From: Myxococcales bacterium | GTDB lineage: Bacteria > Myxococcota_A > Polyangia > Polyangiales > Polyangiaceae | NCBI GenBank assembly: GCA_012514535.1 | Contig: JAAZAA010000111.1 | Coordinates: 1-50,522, forward strand | DNA length: 50,522 bases | Direction of reading: 5' to 3' | Shown here: positions 33,290 through 41,559 of the stretch, in pieces | How positions within the stretch are numbered: the first letter of the stretch is position 1 | Layout: every line of letters starts with the position of its first letter | Program-made: the position numbers and the translations under genes | Notes under the pieces: generated by a model | Seen by the model: only the letters and a program-made list of their open reading frames with translations | What the model was told of the DNA's origin: nothing | Database searches by the model: none

Positions 33290-35077
33290 ATGGGGCCGGG
33301 CGATACCATCGGAGCCGAAAGGAAAGCTCTGGCCGCGAGCGGCGGCGGACGCGAAGAGCTCCGAGCCGCCCTGCTCCGCCCGTACCTCCTGCGTCTCGCG
33401 GAGGAACACGGCAACGAAGCGGTCCAGGACGTGCTCGCCGAGGCGCGCATCCGGCGCTCGGACGTCGACAACGACTCCGCCTGGATCCCGGTGGCGAGCA
33501 TCTCGCGGGCGCTCGAGGCGCTGGCGCACCGCCTCGGCCCCGACGCCCTCGGGACGCGGGGCCGTTGGGCGACCCACCCCGACGTGCTCGGCATCTACGT
33601 GCGGCTGCTGCGGGTCGCCACGCAACCCGGCGACGCTTACCAGCATCTCGCAGAGTACTCCGGCGAGTACACCCGCGTCGGGAGCTACGAGGTCACCCTG
33701 ACCGAGCCATCGCGGGTCGTCCTTTGTTACAAGCCGCGCCCGGAGAGCCCCGATCAGTCCAGCCGACGCCTGTGTGACACGCGCCGCGCGGAGCTGCGGT
33801 CCATCCCCTGCCTCTGGGGTCTGCCGGAGGCAGAGCTCAGCGAGACCAGCTGCATCGCCGACGGCGATCCGAAATGCACCTACGAGCTGCGCTGGAAGGC
33901 CCGGCGCCGCACCACCGCCGTGCTGGGGACGGCCGTGGGCGCGCTGGGCTCCGGAGCGCTCATCGCGTTGCTCGGAGAGCGCGTCGGCGGTCCCCTCGTG
34001 GGCGGTTTCATCGTCGCGATCGGGACCACCTGGGGCGGCAGCCTCGGCCTGCTCCTGGAGCGCATGCGCGCCGATCGCCAGGCCCGCACCCTCGAGCGCC
34101 ATCGCATCGCCGCCCTCGAGCACGGGCTCGATCAGCGCGGGCACTACGTGGACTCCCAAGGCGCCCTCATCAACACGGTCCTCGGCGGCAAGTACCGCAT
34201 CCTGAGGAAGATCGGCTCCGGAGGCATCGGTGCGGTGTACGCCGCGGAGCATCTGGCCCTCGGCTACCAGGTCGCCGTGAAGGTACTCCGGGGAGCGGCG
34301 GCGGCGGACGGCGCGGAGATCGCGCGCTTGCGACGAGAAGCTCGCGTGCAGGTGTCCATCGAGCACCCGAACGTCGTGCGCACCATGGATCTCGATCAAA
34401 TGCCCGACGGATCCATCTACGTGGTGATGGAGCTGCTCCAGGGCATGAGCCTGCAGGAGCGCCTCGCGGAGGAGGGCCCCCTGGCGCCGGGCTTCGCGAT
34501 CCCGATCTTCCTCCAGGTGTGCCGCGCCCTGTCGGCGGCCCATCGCCTCGGCATCGTGCACCGCGACCTCAAGCCGGGGAACATCTTCATCGGCACCGAT
34601 CAGGTGGTGAAGGTGCTCGACTTCGGGATGAGCAAGCTGGCGGAGGCGGACGCGCTCACCCAGGACGGCTACACCCTGGGGACCCCCGAGTACATGAGCC
34701 CCGAGCAGTGCATCGGCGCCCCGGTGGATCCCAGGAGCGATTTGTATGCGTTCGGCGCGCTCATGTACGAAGCCCTCACCGGCGAGCTGCCCCTGTCGGG
34801 CCCCACGCGACGGGATCTCCTCGAGATGCACCAACGGGCCATCCCCGAGCCGATGCGGGAGCGCCGCCCGGACCTGGACATCCCGCCCGAGCTGGACCGC
34901 ATCGTGATGGCTTGCCTCAAGAAGCGCGCCGCAGAGCGCCCCGAGAGCGCTCACCAGCTGGAGCGCCTGCTCGCGTCCATCCCGCCCCACGCGCTCGTGT
35001 ACGAGTACCCGGAAGAGACGCTGGCACAGAGCCCGGATCGCCCGAGCCGCCGCCCCACCTGGCGCTTCAGCCACTGA
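33290..35077 (+). CDS. Membrane Ser/Thr protein kinase with N-terminal sensor-like region
   Basis: From the ATG at 33290 a 595-residue protein; a GTG at 33236 would add 18. Residues 1-205 form an uncharacterised soluble region whose end (ETSCIADGDPKCTYELRW) resembles the C-terminus of 4-vinyl-reductase-type sensor domains. Two transmembrane helices (208-226, 233-255) form a hairpin, so both ends should be cytoplasmic. A complete Hanks-type kinase domain follows (302-565): GSGGIG loop (309-314), Lys 331, HRD (424-426) with LKPGN, DFG (444-446), SPE and DLYAFG. All catalytic residues are present. The DNA-level neighbours are unrelated, so substrates are unknown; the FHA proteins of the same genome are plausible readers. 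Confidence 0.87.
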   Translation: MGPGDTIGAERKALAASGGGREELRAALLRPYLLRLAEEHGNEAVQDVLAEARIRRSDVDNDSAWIPVASISRALEALAHRLGPDALGTRGRWATHPDVLGIYVRLLRVATQPGDAYQHLAEYSGEYTRVGSYEVTLTEPSRVVLCYKPRPESPDQSSRRLCDTRRAELRSIPCLWGLPEAELSETSCIADGDPKCTYELRWKARRRTTAVLGTAVGALGSGALIALLGERVGGPLVGGFIVAIGTTWGGSLGLLLERMRADRQARTLERHRIAALEHGLDQRGHYVDSQGALINTVLGGKYRILRKIGSGGIGAVYAAEHLALGYQVAVKVLRGAAAADGAEIARLRREARVQVSIEHPNVVRTMDLDQMPDGSIYVVMELLQGMSLQERLAEEGPLAPGFAIPIFLQVCRALSAAHRLGIVHRDLKPGNIFIGTDQVVKVLDFGMSKLAEADALTQDGYTLGTPEYMSPEQCIGAPVDPRSDLYAFGALMYEALTGELPLSGPTRRDLLEMHQRAIPEPMRERRPDLDIPPELDRIVMACLKKRAAERPESAHQLERLLASIPPHALVYEYPEETLAQSPDRPSRRPTWRFSH

Positions 35078-35147
35078 GCGAGGCGCGCCGCCCCGGGAGC
35101 ACCACCGAAGACGTGTCCCCGGACTGGCCCCCCTTCGAGCCGCCCCT

Positions 35148-35210
35148 CGACGGGACCGCCCCCCCGACGGGACCGCCCCTCGACGGGCCCGCCCCTCGAC
35201 GGGACCGACG
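35148..35210. repeat. 16-17-base CGACGGG repeats
   Basis: CGACGGG recurs at 35148, 35165, 35181 and 35197 within near-identical 16-17-base units rich in CCGCCCC. They lie in the non-coding stretch between the kinase and the SmtB-type regulator. No function is evident. Confidence 0.75.
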
Positions 35211-35286
35211 GCCCCTACGGGAGGACGCTCCGGAGAGACGACGCCGAGCGCCCGCATCGCGGACTTGACGCGCACCGGTTCTCGCG

Positions 35287-35310
35287 TCATCAATTCATCG
35301 ATTGATGAAT
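35287..35310. promoter_or_regulatory. Operator-like palindrome over the SmtB-type gene start
   Basis: Two nested perfect inverted repeats overlap: TCATCAAT (35287-35294) with ATTGATGA (35301-35308), and ATTCATC (35293-35299) with GATGAAT (35304-35310). The AT-rich block stands out from its GC-rich surroundings and includes the ATG at 35305. It is a good candidate binding site for the regulator it overlaps. Confidence 0.7.
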
Positions 35311-35730
35311 CGTTCGTCTGATGACTTCACCCCGGCCTGCGACCACGCGCCCCCCTCCGCGGAGACCCGCAAGGATCTCTTCGCCATCGATCCAGCCTTA
35401 CTGGAACGAGCAGCGGAGTTCTTCCGAGCCGCGGGGGACGCGGGGCGTCTGCGCCTGTTGGCGGCCCTCGAACACCGGGAGCTCTGCGTCACGGACCTGG
35501 CCGCCCTCACGGGCGAGGGGATGTCGACGATTTCGCAGCGCCTGCGGGTGCTCCGGAGCGCCGGGCTCGTGAGCCGGCGCAGGGACCACAAGCACGTCCT
35601 GTACTCCCTGGCGGACGACCACATCGCCCAGCTGATCCGGAGCGCCCTGGACCACGCCGGTGAGCCAGAGGCTCCGGAGCGCAAGACCGAGACGGGAGGG
35701 CCCGTAACCCCTGGTCCCTCCCCTTCATGA
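35305..35730 (+). CDS. ArsR/SmtB-family zinc-sensing repressor
   Basis: A 141-residue winged-helix regulator: alpha-3 segment ELCVTDLAALTGEGMSTISQRLRVLRSAGLV with the recognition helix, then the wing and a last helix. The last helix carries the complete alpha-5 metal site D104-x-H106-x10-H117-x2-E120 of SmtB/CzrA/ZiaR zinc sensors. C61 and D64 also match the second SmtB site, with C12/H14 near the N-terminus. In that family zinc binding releases DNA. The ATG at 35305 lies inside the palindrome described above and has no ribosome site, so leaderless translation or the TTG at 35302 is possible. Its stop overlaps the His-rich gene's ATG (ATGA). Confidence 0.9.
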   Translation: MNRSSDDFTPACDHAPPSAETRKDLFAIDPALLERAAEFFRAAGDAGRLRLLAALEHRELCVTDLAALTGEGMSTISQRLRVLRSAGLVSRRRDHKHVLYSLADDHIAQLIRSALDHAGEPEAPERKTETGGPVTPGPSPS

Positions 35731-36101
35731 CCGACGAGGAACGACCCATGAGCCACCACGATCACCCGACCCACGACCACCCCGATCACGTCCACGGACC
35801 CAGCTGCGGCCACACGGCGGTCCAGCACGGAGACCACGTCGACTACCTGCACGACGGACACCTCCACTTTCCCCACGGCGATCACTGCGACGAGCATCGC
35901 CTGGAGGTCACCGACGCTCACCCCGCGGGCTGCACCCCGGACCACTCCTGCGGCGCTCACGACACCGCTCACGTTCACGGTCCTGGTTGCGGCCACGAGG
36001 CGGTGCCCCACGGGGACCACGTCGACTACCTGGTCGATGGCCATTTGCATCACCCCTGCGAGGGGCACTGCGACCACCACGGCACCCTGACGACGCTCTG
36101 A
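35727..36101 (+). CDS. His-rich metal-binding protein with duplicated module
   Basis: A 124-residue hydrophilic protein with 30 histidines and 7 cysteines and no signal peptide or membrane helix. It contains two copies of a module of about 37 residues (HGPxCGH, HGDHVDYL, DGHLHxP, then GHC/DHC-D-x-H), at about 20-57 and 82-118. The N-terminus is a looser His/Asp run. It should bind several Zn, Ni or similar ions and could act as a cytoplasmic metal buffer or chaperone. The start overlaps the zinc-sensor stop (ATGA), so the pair forms a tight metal-responsive unit. No transporter follows, which is unusual for an SmtB-type operon. Confidence 0.85.
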   Translation: MTDEERPMSHHDHPTHDHPDHVHGPSCGHTAVQHGDHVDYLHDGHLHFPHGDHCDEHRLEVTDAHPAGCTPDHSCGAHDTAHVHGPGCGHEAVPHGDHVDYLVDGHLHHPCEGHCDHHGTLTTL

Positions 36102-36174
36102 GCGGCCCCCGCCGAGCCTCGTCGGAGCCGGGGCGCCGGACTTGCTCCCGCTGGAAACCACCTGCTAGAGCAAC

Positions 36175-36202
36175 CAGCGGCTCGCCTCAGAGCGAGCCGC
36201 TG
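36175..36202. terminator. Strong hairpin terminator candidate
   Basis: Perfect 11-base arms CAGCGGCTCGC (36175-36185) and GCGAGCCGCTG (36192-36202) with a 6-base loop lie 73 bases after the His-rich gene and 30 bases before the LysM gene. They probably separate the two units; there is no U-tract. Confidence 0.6.
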
Positions 36203-36232
36203 GGCGCGGTGAGAATCGCCGGGGCGGCGACC

Positions 36233-37369
36233 ATGAGCAGAAATCTCGCTGACAGGAGCCCGTCGGACCGCCCGTGTGGGAGCGCCGGCGCGGCGCGCAT
36301 TTTCCCGGGGGGGCAGGGGCCCTCCACGGGCGCGGGCGGGCGTCGATCGAGGACCGTCTGGAGCACCGCCGGTGCGCTCCTGTTGTCCTTGGGCGCGGCG
36401 CTGACGTGCGGACTGAGCGTCCGGGACGCGGACGCCTTCCCCCACGTGGTGCAGGAGGGCGACACGTTGGCCGCCCTCGCCGAGCGCTACTACGGGCGTA
36501 TCCAGAACGAACGCATCCTGGTGATCGCCAACGGGCTCGATCGCGCCGATCGCGCGGCGATCACCCCGGGGATGGTGCTGGAGATCCCCGCCCTGACCCA
36601 TCACCGGGTGCAGGCGGGCGACACCTGGAAGAGCCTCGCCACGGAGCTGCTCGGTGCGCCCCACCGGGAGGTGGTGCTGGCCCTCGCCAACGACTCGAAG
36701 CCGTGGCTCATCCCCGAGCCGGGCACGATCGTGCGCGTCCCTTACAACCTCGTCCTCGTCGCCACGGGTGAGGACAGCTTGGCGACGGTGGCGTACCGCT
36801 ACATGGGGAGCACCAAGCAAGCCTGGACCTTGAGCTACTACAACCAGCTGCAGGATCGCGGTCTGCGACGGGGCGACCTCTTCCTCGTTCCCCTGGTGGA
36901 CCTGCCTCTCACGGCCGAGGGACGCGACGCGGCTCGCAAGGCGGCGCGGGTGCTCGCCACCCAGGCGGACGCCCCCGAGCGGTCCAACCAGCAGCGCGTG
37001 GAGGCGGAGCTGCCCGCGCTGGTGGCAGACGTGCGCGCCGGACGCTACGTGCAGGCCGTCACCCGCGGTGTGCGGTTGCTGAGCAGCGCGGAGCTGTCCG
37101 AAGCCCAACACGCGCGCATCCATCGACAGCTCCTCGAGGCCTACGTGGCGCTCGACGCGGTGGGGCAAGCCGTCGAGGCCTGCGCCCTCTGGCGCAAGCA
37201 CGATCCCAACGTGGTGCTCGATCCCGATCTGCTGAGCCCCAAGATCCTCGCCGCGTGTGAGCGGACGCAAGCCGAAAGCGCCACCGCCGCGGAGCTCGCG
37301 GGCGACCCCGGCGGGCAGGGCGCTCCCGCCCCAGGGACGAGCGACGTCGCCTCGAAGACCTCACCATGA
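36233..37369 (+). CDS. LysM-repeat exported protein
   Basis: A 378-residue protein. A 38-residue Arg/Gly-rich leader precedes a hydrophobic segment (about 42-65), acting as a signal or anchor. Then come three LysM-type units: HVVQEGDTLAALAERYYG (70-118), HRVQAGDTWKSLATELLG (123-171) and a weaker ATGEDSLATVAYRYMG (172-222). The remainder is helical (about 230-345) with a Gly/Pro tail. LysM units bind N-acetylglucosamine polymers, so peptidoglycan attachment is likely. It is the first gene of a four-gene overlapping operon: its stop shares ATGA with the 53-residue membrane protein. Confidence 0.84.
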   Translation: MSRNLADRSPSDRPCGSAGAARIFPGGQGPSTGAGGRRSRTVWSTAGALLLSLGAALTCGLSVRDADAFPHVVQEGDTLAALAERYYGRIQNERILVIANGLDRADRAAITPGMVLEIPALTHHRVQAGDTWKSLATELLGAPHREVVLALANDSKPWLIPEPGTIVRVPYNLVLVATGEDSLATVAYRYMGSTKQAWTLSYYNQLQDRGLRRGDLFLVPLVDLPLTAEGRDAARKAARVLATQADAPERSNQQRVEAELPALVADVRAGRYVQAVTRGVRLLSSAELSEAQHARIHRQLLEAYVALDAVGQAVEACALWRKHDPNVVLDPDLLSPKILAACERTQAESATAAELAGDPGGQGAPAPGTSDVASKTSP

Positions 37370-37527
37370 GCTCACCTCCCTCCCCCACCCCCGACCCGAC
37401 GGAAGACGCCCACGACTCGTCCAAGGGGCTCCGACTGACCCCGGGCTGGATCGCCGTCGGCGTGATCGCCGTGCTCATCGGAGTGGCGATGGGCTTCATC
37501 ATGAGCAGCGTGTGGCTCGTTCGGTGA
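37366..37527 (+). CDS. 53-residue single-pass membrane protein
   Basis: A short gene whose ATG overlaps the LysM stop (ATGA at 37366-37369) and whose TGA overlaps the next gene's GTG (GTGA at 37524-37527). The protein has a Pro/Asp/Glu/Ser-rich hydrophilic N-terminus (1-22) and one transmembrane helix (about 28-46) followed by SSVWLVR. The double overlap and clean membrane segment support it as real. No family recognised. It might stabilise or connect the LysM and DUF58/BatA proteins at the membrane; this is inference from gene order. Confidence 0.75.
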   Translation: MSSPPSPTPDPTEDAHDSSKGLRLTPGWIAVGVIAVLIGVAMGFIMSSVWLVR

Positions 37528-38465
37528 GGCCCGGGCAGGGAGCACCGGCGGGAGGGCTGCGCCAGGAGCTCGACTGGGGCAGCATCGCTCCTCTCGCGTT
37601 GCGCGCCCGCGCCGTGGCGGACGGCGCCTACACGGGCGTGCATCGCTCCGCGCGCAAGGGCGCGGGCGTGGAGTTCGGCGGGCACCGCAACTACGTCCCC
37701 GGTGACGACCTGCGCTGGCTGGATCGCCACGCGTTGATGCGCCACTCGCGCCTGGTGGTGCGCCAGTTCGAGACGGAGACCGAGCGCCACGTCCAGCTGC
37801 TGCTCGATGCCAGCGCGTCCATGGGGTACCGGAGCGAGCACGCCCCCGCCGCCAAGCTCGCCTACGCCGCGCTGCTCGCGGCCGCCCTCGGCTACGTGGC
37901 GACCAAGGAGCGTGACCCGGTGGGCCTGAGCTGGATCGGCGGCGCCGAGGTCGAGTCCCTTCCCGCGCGGGCGGGCAGTGACGACTTCGAGCGGCTGCTC
38001 GCGACCCTCGAGCGCGCTCAGGCCTCCGGCGCGGATGCCGCGGGTGTGGCGAGCTGGCAGGAGGCCCTGCGCCCGCTCGGTGAGCGGTCACCGCGCGGCT
38101 CGGTGCTCGTCGTGTTCAGCGACCTGATGGACATCCCCCTGCAAGCGGCGGACGAGCTCGCCCGCGTCGCCACGCGCTCCCGCAAGATCGTGCTCGTGCG
38201 GGTGCTCGATCCCGCGGAGGCAGACTTCCCCTTCGAAGGTCCCTTGCGGCTGCGCAGCCCCGAGGGCTCGCAGCTGGTGGAGACGGACGGGGGGCGCGCG
38301 CGCCGCGGGTACCTGGAGGCGCTCCAGCGCATCTCCGACGAGTGGAGTCAGCGTCTGCTCCCCCGCGGGGGGAGCCTGCTGACGGTGGTGACGCGCGACG
38401 ATCCGGTGCGCGCGCTGCGCCGTGTGCTGGGCACCATCGCCGGCAACGAGGGTGAGCGGGCATGA
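37524..38465 (+). CDS. DUF58 protein (BatA/MoxR-associated)
   Basis: A 313-residue protein from the GTG at 37524. The DUF58 core reads GVEFGGHRNYVPGDDLRWLD, then ALMRHSRLVVRQFETE, followed by a von Willebrand-A-like strand with the metal-site motif DASAS (D-x-S-x-S). The C-terminal half continues the VWA fold (VLVVFSDLMD). DUF58 proteins normally work with MoxR AAA+ ATPases and BatA/B proteins in aerotolerance or envelope maintenance; no moxR lies in this operon. The start overlaps the small membrane protein and the stop overlaps the BatA gene (ATGA at 38462). Confidence 0.87.
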   Translation: MRPGQGAPAGGLRQELDWGSIAPLALRARAVADGAYTGVHRSARKGAGVEFGGHRNYVPGDDLRWLDRHALMRHSRLVVRQFETETERHVQLLLDASASMGYRSEHAPAAKLAYAALLAAALGYVATKERDPVGLSWIGGAEVESLPARAGSDDFERLLATLERAQASGADAAGVASWQEALRPLGERSPRGSVLVVFSDLMDIPLQAADELARVATRSRKIVLVRVLDPAEADFPFEGPLRLRSPEGSQLVETDGGRARRGYLEALQRISDEWSQRLLPRGGSLLTVVTRDDPVRALRRVLGTIAGNEGERA

Positions 38466-40477
38466 GCTTTTTGTTTCCGGCGGCGCTGGCCATCGCGGTG
38501 CTCGTGGGCGTCCCCGTCGCGGCGCATTTCCTCCGTCGCGGACAGGCCCGGGAGGTGACGTTCCCCGGAGCGTCCCTGGTGCCGGCGGCGCGCGCCACCG
38601 CCAAGCAGCGCGCGCGGCTCGAGGACCGCGGCCTCCTGGCGCTGCGCGCCCTGTTGATCCTGGCGCTCGCCTTGTTGGGCGCGAGCCCCCTGATGCAGTG
38701 CTCGCGCCTCTCGGTAGCGCGGCCCGGGGGAGCGTCGATGGCGCTGGCGATCGTGCTCGACGACTCCCTGAGCATGCAAGCGACCACCAGCGAGGACGAC
38801 GTCCGCTGGGAGCGCGCGCTGGCGGGGGCGCGGCAGCTGCTCTCCAACGCGCGGGAGGGCGACGCCTTCTCCATCGTGCTCGCCGGGGCGCCCGCGCGGC
38901 TCGCTCTGGCCGCGACGACGGAGTTGTCCGCGGTGCGGGCCTCGCTGGACACCCTCGCCGCCTCGAGCCGCAGCACGGATCTCGCGGGTGCCCTCGGGCT
39001 CGCGGAGTCGACCCTCGCGGAGCTGCCCCACGTCCACAAACGGGTCGTGCTGTTCTCGGACCTCGCGACGGCCGAACCCCTCGGCGCGGACGAGCGCGCC
39101 ACGCCCCTGCTGCTGCCTCTCCCCGAGCTGCGGGAGCCCTTCGACAACTGCGGGCTCGTCGCGGCGCGGGTCCGGGGCCAGGCCGTCGACGTGGAGATCG
39201 CCTGCACCGAGGGCGCGGACGTCTCGGGGCGGGGCGTCGAGCTCCGCGTCCGGGAGGGTACGGCGGCGTTGGGGACGGAGGGGAAGCCCGCGCCGGCGGA
39301 CGCCGTGCTGGCGCGGGCGGAGCTCACCGCGCGGGAGGGACACGCCACCGTGCGTCTCGGCGCGGACGCCCTGTATCGAGACATGCGCGTCCAGCTCACG
39401 GGCAGGGACGCCATCGCCGCGGACGACGAGACCCCCGTGATCCCGCCCGGGCACGACCTCGTCGTCGGCGTGCTCGTCGACCCCGCGACGGCCTCGGTGC
39501 AGACGGGCGGCGCGACGGTGCTCGAGACGGGGCTGCGGGCTCTCGACAGCGGCGCTCGCATCGAGCCGCTGACGTCTCTGCCGGAAGAGGCCGCGGATCT
39601 GGAGCGGTTCGGAGCGTTGATCCTCGACGATCCCCCCGGGCTCACCCCGGAAGCGCGCAGCGCGCTCCAGACCTGGCTCGAGCAGGGCGGCGTGGCGCTG
39701 GCGCTCTGGGGTCCGGCGCTCCGCAGCGCTCCCCTCGGCTCCACCTTCGAGCCGTTCCTCGGGGGCGCGCCCATCTGGGAGACGAACACCCCCGACGGGA
39801 TCGATCCGGAGAGCGCGGGCTGGCTCGGCGAGCCGGCGCGGAGCCTCGGGGCCCTGGGCGCGAGCGGTCGCGCGCGCCTCGCGGAGAACGGCGCCGTGCT
39901 CGCCCGATGGACGGACGGCGAGCCGTGGCTCCTCGAGCGCCGTCACGGGCGCGGGATCGCCTCGAGCTCCGGGCTCCCCGTGTCCGTGGACCAGAGCGAT
40001 CTCGCCCTCCGGCCTGGGTTCCTGGCGCTCCTCGATCACGTGGTGCAGCAGGCGCGGAGCCGCCGCGGTGGCCGCGAGACGGTCGTGGGCCAGGCCTGGG
40101 AGGTCGGTCCAGGGATCCAGGTGGAGGGGCCCGCGGGGGTGTTGCGGGCGCAACACCAACCGGAGAGCGATCGCACCTACGTCGAGCCCCCGCTGCACGG
40201 GCGTTACCATCTGCGCCAGGGGGAGACGACGGAGGAGCGCTTCGCGACGCTGCACCCCGAGGAGATGGTCCGCCAGCCCCGCAGCGGTCCCGCGTCCCTC
40301 GCGCAGGAGACGGAGCAAGCTGCTTACACGGACGTCGACGTCTCCCGGGAGCTCGCCTTCGTGGTCCTCGCCCTCGGCTTCATTGAGCTGCTCGCCCGTG
40401 CATGGCTCAGGCGCGGCAGAGCGGGTGCGCCAGGAAGCCGCCCTTCGTCCCGCCCCGCGACGACGGAGCCGACGTGA
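38462..40477 (+). CDS. BatA-like membrane protein with von Willebrand-A domain
   Basis: A 671-residue protein. The N-terminus is the BatA-type element MSFLFPAALAIAVLVGVPVAAHFLRR, with a second helix (about 60-77), then a VWA-like domain whose metal site is DDSLS (D-x-S-x-S) in AIVLDDSLSMQ. The middle (about 210-560) is a mix of beta-rich and glutamine-amidotransferase-like segments (GALILDDPPGLTPEARSALQ is typical of such membrane VWA proteins). A final transmembrane helix lies at about 621-640. It is the last gene of the operon with LysM, mini-membrane and DUF58 proteins. A role in assembly or integrity of the cell envelope is inferred from the family. Confidence 0.84.
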   Translation: MSFLFPAALAIAVLVGVPVAAHFLRRGQAREVTFPGASLVPAARATAKQRARLEDRGLLALRALLILALALLGASPLMQCSRLSVARPGGASMALAIVLDDSLSMQATTSEDDVRWERALAGARQLLSNAREGDAFSIVLAGAPARLALAATTELSAVRASLDTLAASSRSTDLAGALGLAESTLAELPHVHKRVVLFSDLATAEPLGADERATPLLLPLPELREPFDNCGLVAARVRGQAVDVEIACTEGADVSGRGVELRVREGTAALGTEGKPAPADAVLARAELTAREGHATVRLGADALYRDMRVQLTGRDAIAADDETPVIPPGHDLVVGVLVDPATASVQTGGATVLETGLRALDSGARIEPLTSLPEEAADLERFGALILDDPPGLTPEARSALQTWLEQGGVALALWGPALRSAPLGSTFEPFLGGAPIWETNTPDGIDPESAGWLGEPARSLGALGASGRARLAENGAVLARWTDGEPWLLERRHGRGIASSSGLPVSVDQSDLALRPGFLALLDHVVQQARSRRGGRETVVGQAWEVGPGIQVEGPAGVLRAQHQPESDRTYVEPPLHGRYHLRQGETTEERFATLHPEEMVRQPRSGPASLAQETEQAAYTDVDVSRELAFVVLALGFIELLARAWLRRGRAGAPGSRPSSRPATTEPT

Positions 40478-40566
40478 GCGCCGCGCGGAAGCCCACTTCG
40501 AGCTCGACACACGACGACACTCGAGTGCGGTGCGCGCTGGCCGTTCGTGCTAGAAGTCGCCCGCCC

Positions 40567-41559
40567 ATGCGTTGGACACGGCCCTTCGTCGTCGGCGCGC
40601 TCAGCGCCTCCCTCCTTGGCCCTGCCCTGGGTCTGATCACCACCCTGGTGCCGGCTCGCGCGGACGCGGCGGTGGTGGAGCGCGTGGTGGCGGTGGTCGG
40701 CGAGCGCGCCATCCTGCTGAGCGAGGTGCGGGAGCGCTCCCGCGCGTTCCTGCTCCGAGTCTACGACAGCGTGCCCGCGGGACCCCAGCGCGACGCGGCC
40801 ATCTCCCAGGTCTACCGCGCGGTCCTCGGCAAGATGGTCGAGGAGGAGCTCGAGGACGCCGCGGCGGCCAAGGCGGGCATCGTGGTCACGGCGCGGGAGA
40901 TCGATCAGGCGCTGACCCGCGTGGCTGCCCAGAACGGGCTGACCACGAACGTCATCCTGGCGGAGGCCAAGCGCAGCGGGCTCACGGAGGAGCAGTATCG
41001 GAGCGAGCTACGTCGTCAGCTGCTGCAGGCGAAGCTCGCCAACGTCCGCCTCCAGGGGCGCATTCGCGTGACGGAGTCCGACCTCAAGAGCGCCTATCGC
41101 AAGCTGCTGCTGGAGGAGCGTCAGCGGCTCCAGCAGCGCTTGGTGGGGCTGGTCCTGGACGCGGGCAGCACCGAAGAGGAGCAGCGGGCGAGCCGGGCCC
41201 TCGCGGCGAGCATCGTGGAGCGGGCGCGGGCGGGAGAGGACTTCCGCGCGCTCGTCCAGCAGTACTCCTTGGTGCCCTACGACCGAGCGCTGCAGCCGCC
41301 GCGACCGCCCCTGCAGGAGGCCGAGCCCGTCCGCCGAGCCACGATCCTGCTGGAGGTGGGGGAGGTCTCCCAACCCATCCTCCACGGCAATCACCTGGTG
41401 ATCTTCCTGCTCGCCGAGCGCGAGGAGAGCACCCTGCCCGACTTCGAGGAGGCGCGCCCCGCCCTCCATGAGCGCGTCTACATGGAGAAGATGGGGACGG
41501 CGCGGCAGCACTGGCTCGACGGGCTCAAGAACCGCACCCACGTCGACATGCGCCTCTGA
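40567..41559 (+). CDS. SurA/PpiC-like periplasmic peptidyl-prolyl isomerase
   Basis: A 330-residue protein with a signal peptide (cleavage near ADAAVVER, about 36). The SurA N-terminal domain (about 36-185) starts with the characteristic RVVAVVGERAILLSEVRERS, followed by KMVEEELEDAAAAKAGI and a helix-rich segment. A parvulin-type domain (about 190-310) follows, with ARAGEDFRALVQQYS and the VGEVSQPILHGNHLVIFLL core. The parvulin domain is partly degenerate in its middle loop, so isomerase activity is uncertain. SurA-type proteins escort outer-membrane barrel proteins across the periplasm. The ATG at 40567 gives the complete signal. Confidence 0.87.
   Translation: MRWTRPFVVGALSASLLGPALGLITTLVPARADAAVVERVVAVVGERAILLSEVRERSRAFLLRVYDSVPAGPQRDAAISQVYRAVLGKMVEEELEDAAAAKAGIVVTAREIDQALTRVAAQNGLTTNVILAEAKRSGLTEEQYRSELRRQLLQAKLANVRLQGRIRVTESDLKSAYRKLLLEERQRLQQRLVGLVLDAGSTEEEQRASRALAASIVERARAGEDFRALVQQYSLVPYDRALQPPRPPLQEAEPVRRATILLEVGEVSQPILHGNHLVIFLLAEREESTLPDFEEARPALHERVYMEKMGTARQHWLDGLKNRTHVDMRL

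Noticed and set aside
33874-35268. 464-codon plus-strand frame overlapping the kinase
   Set aside because: Out-of-frame Arg/Pro/His-rich translation of the canonical kinase gene.
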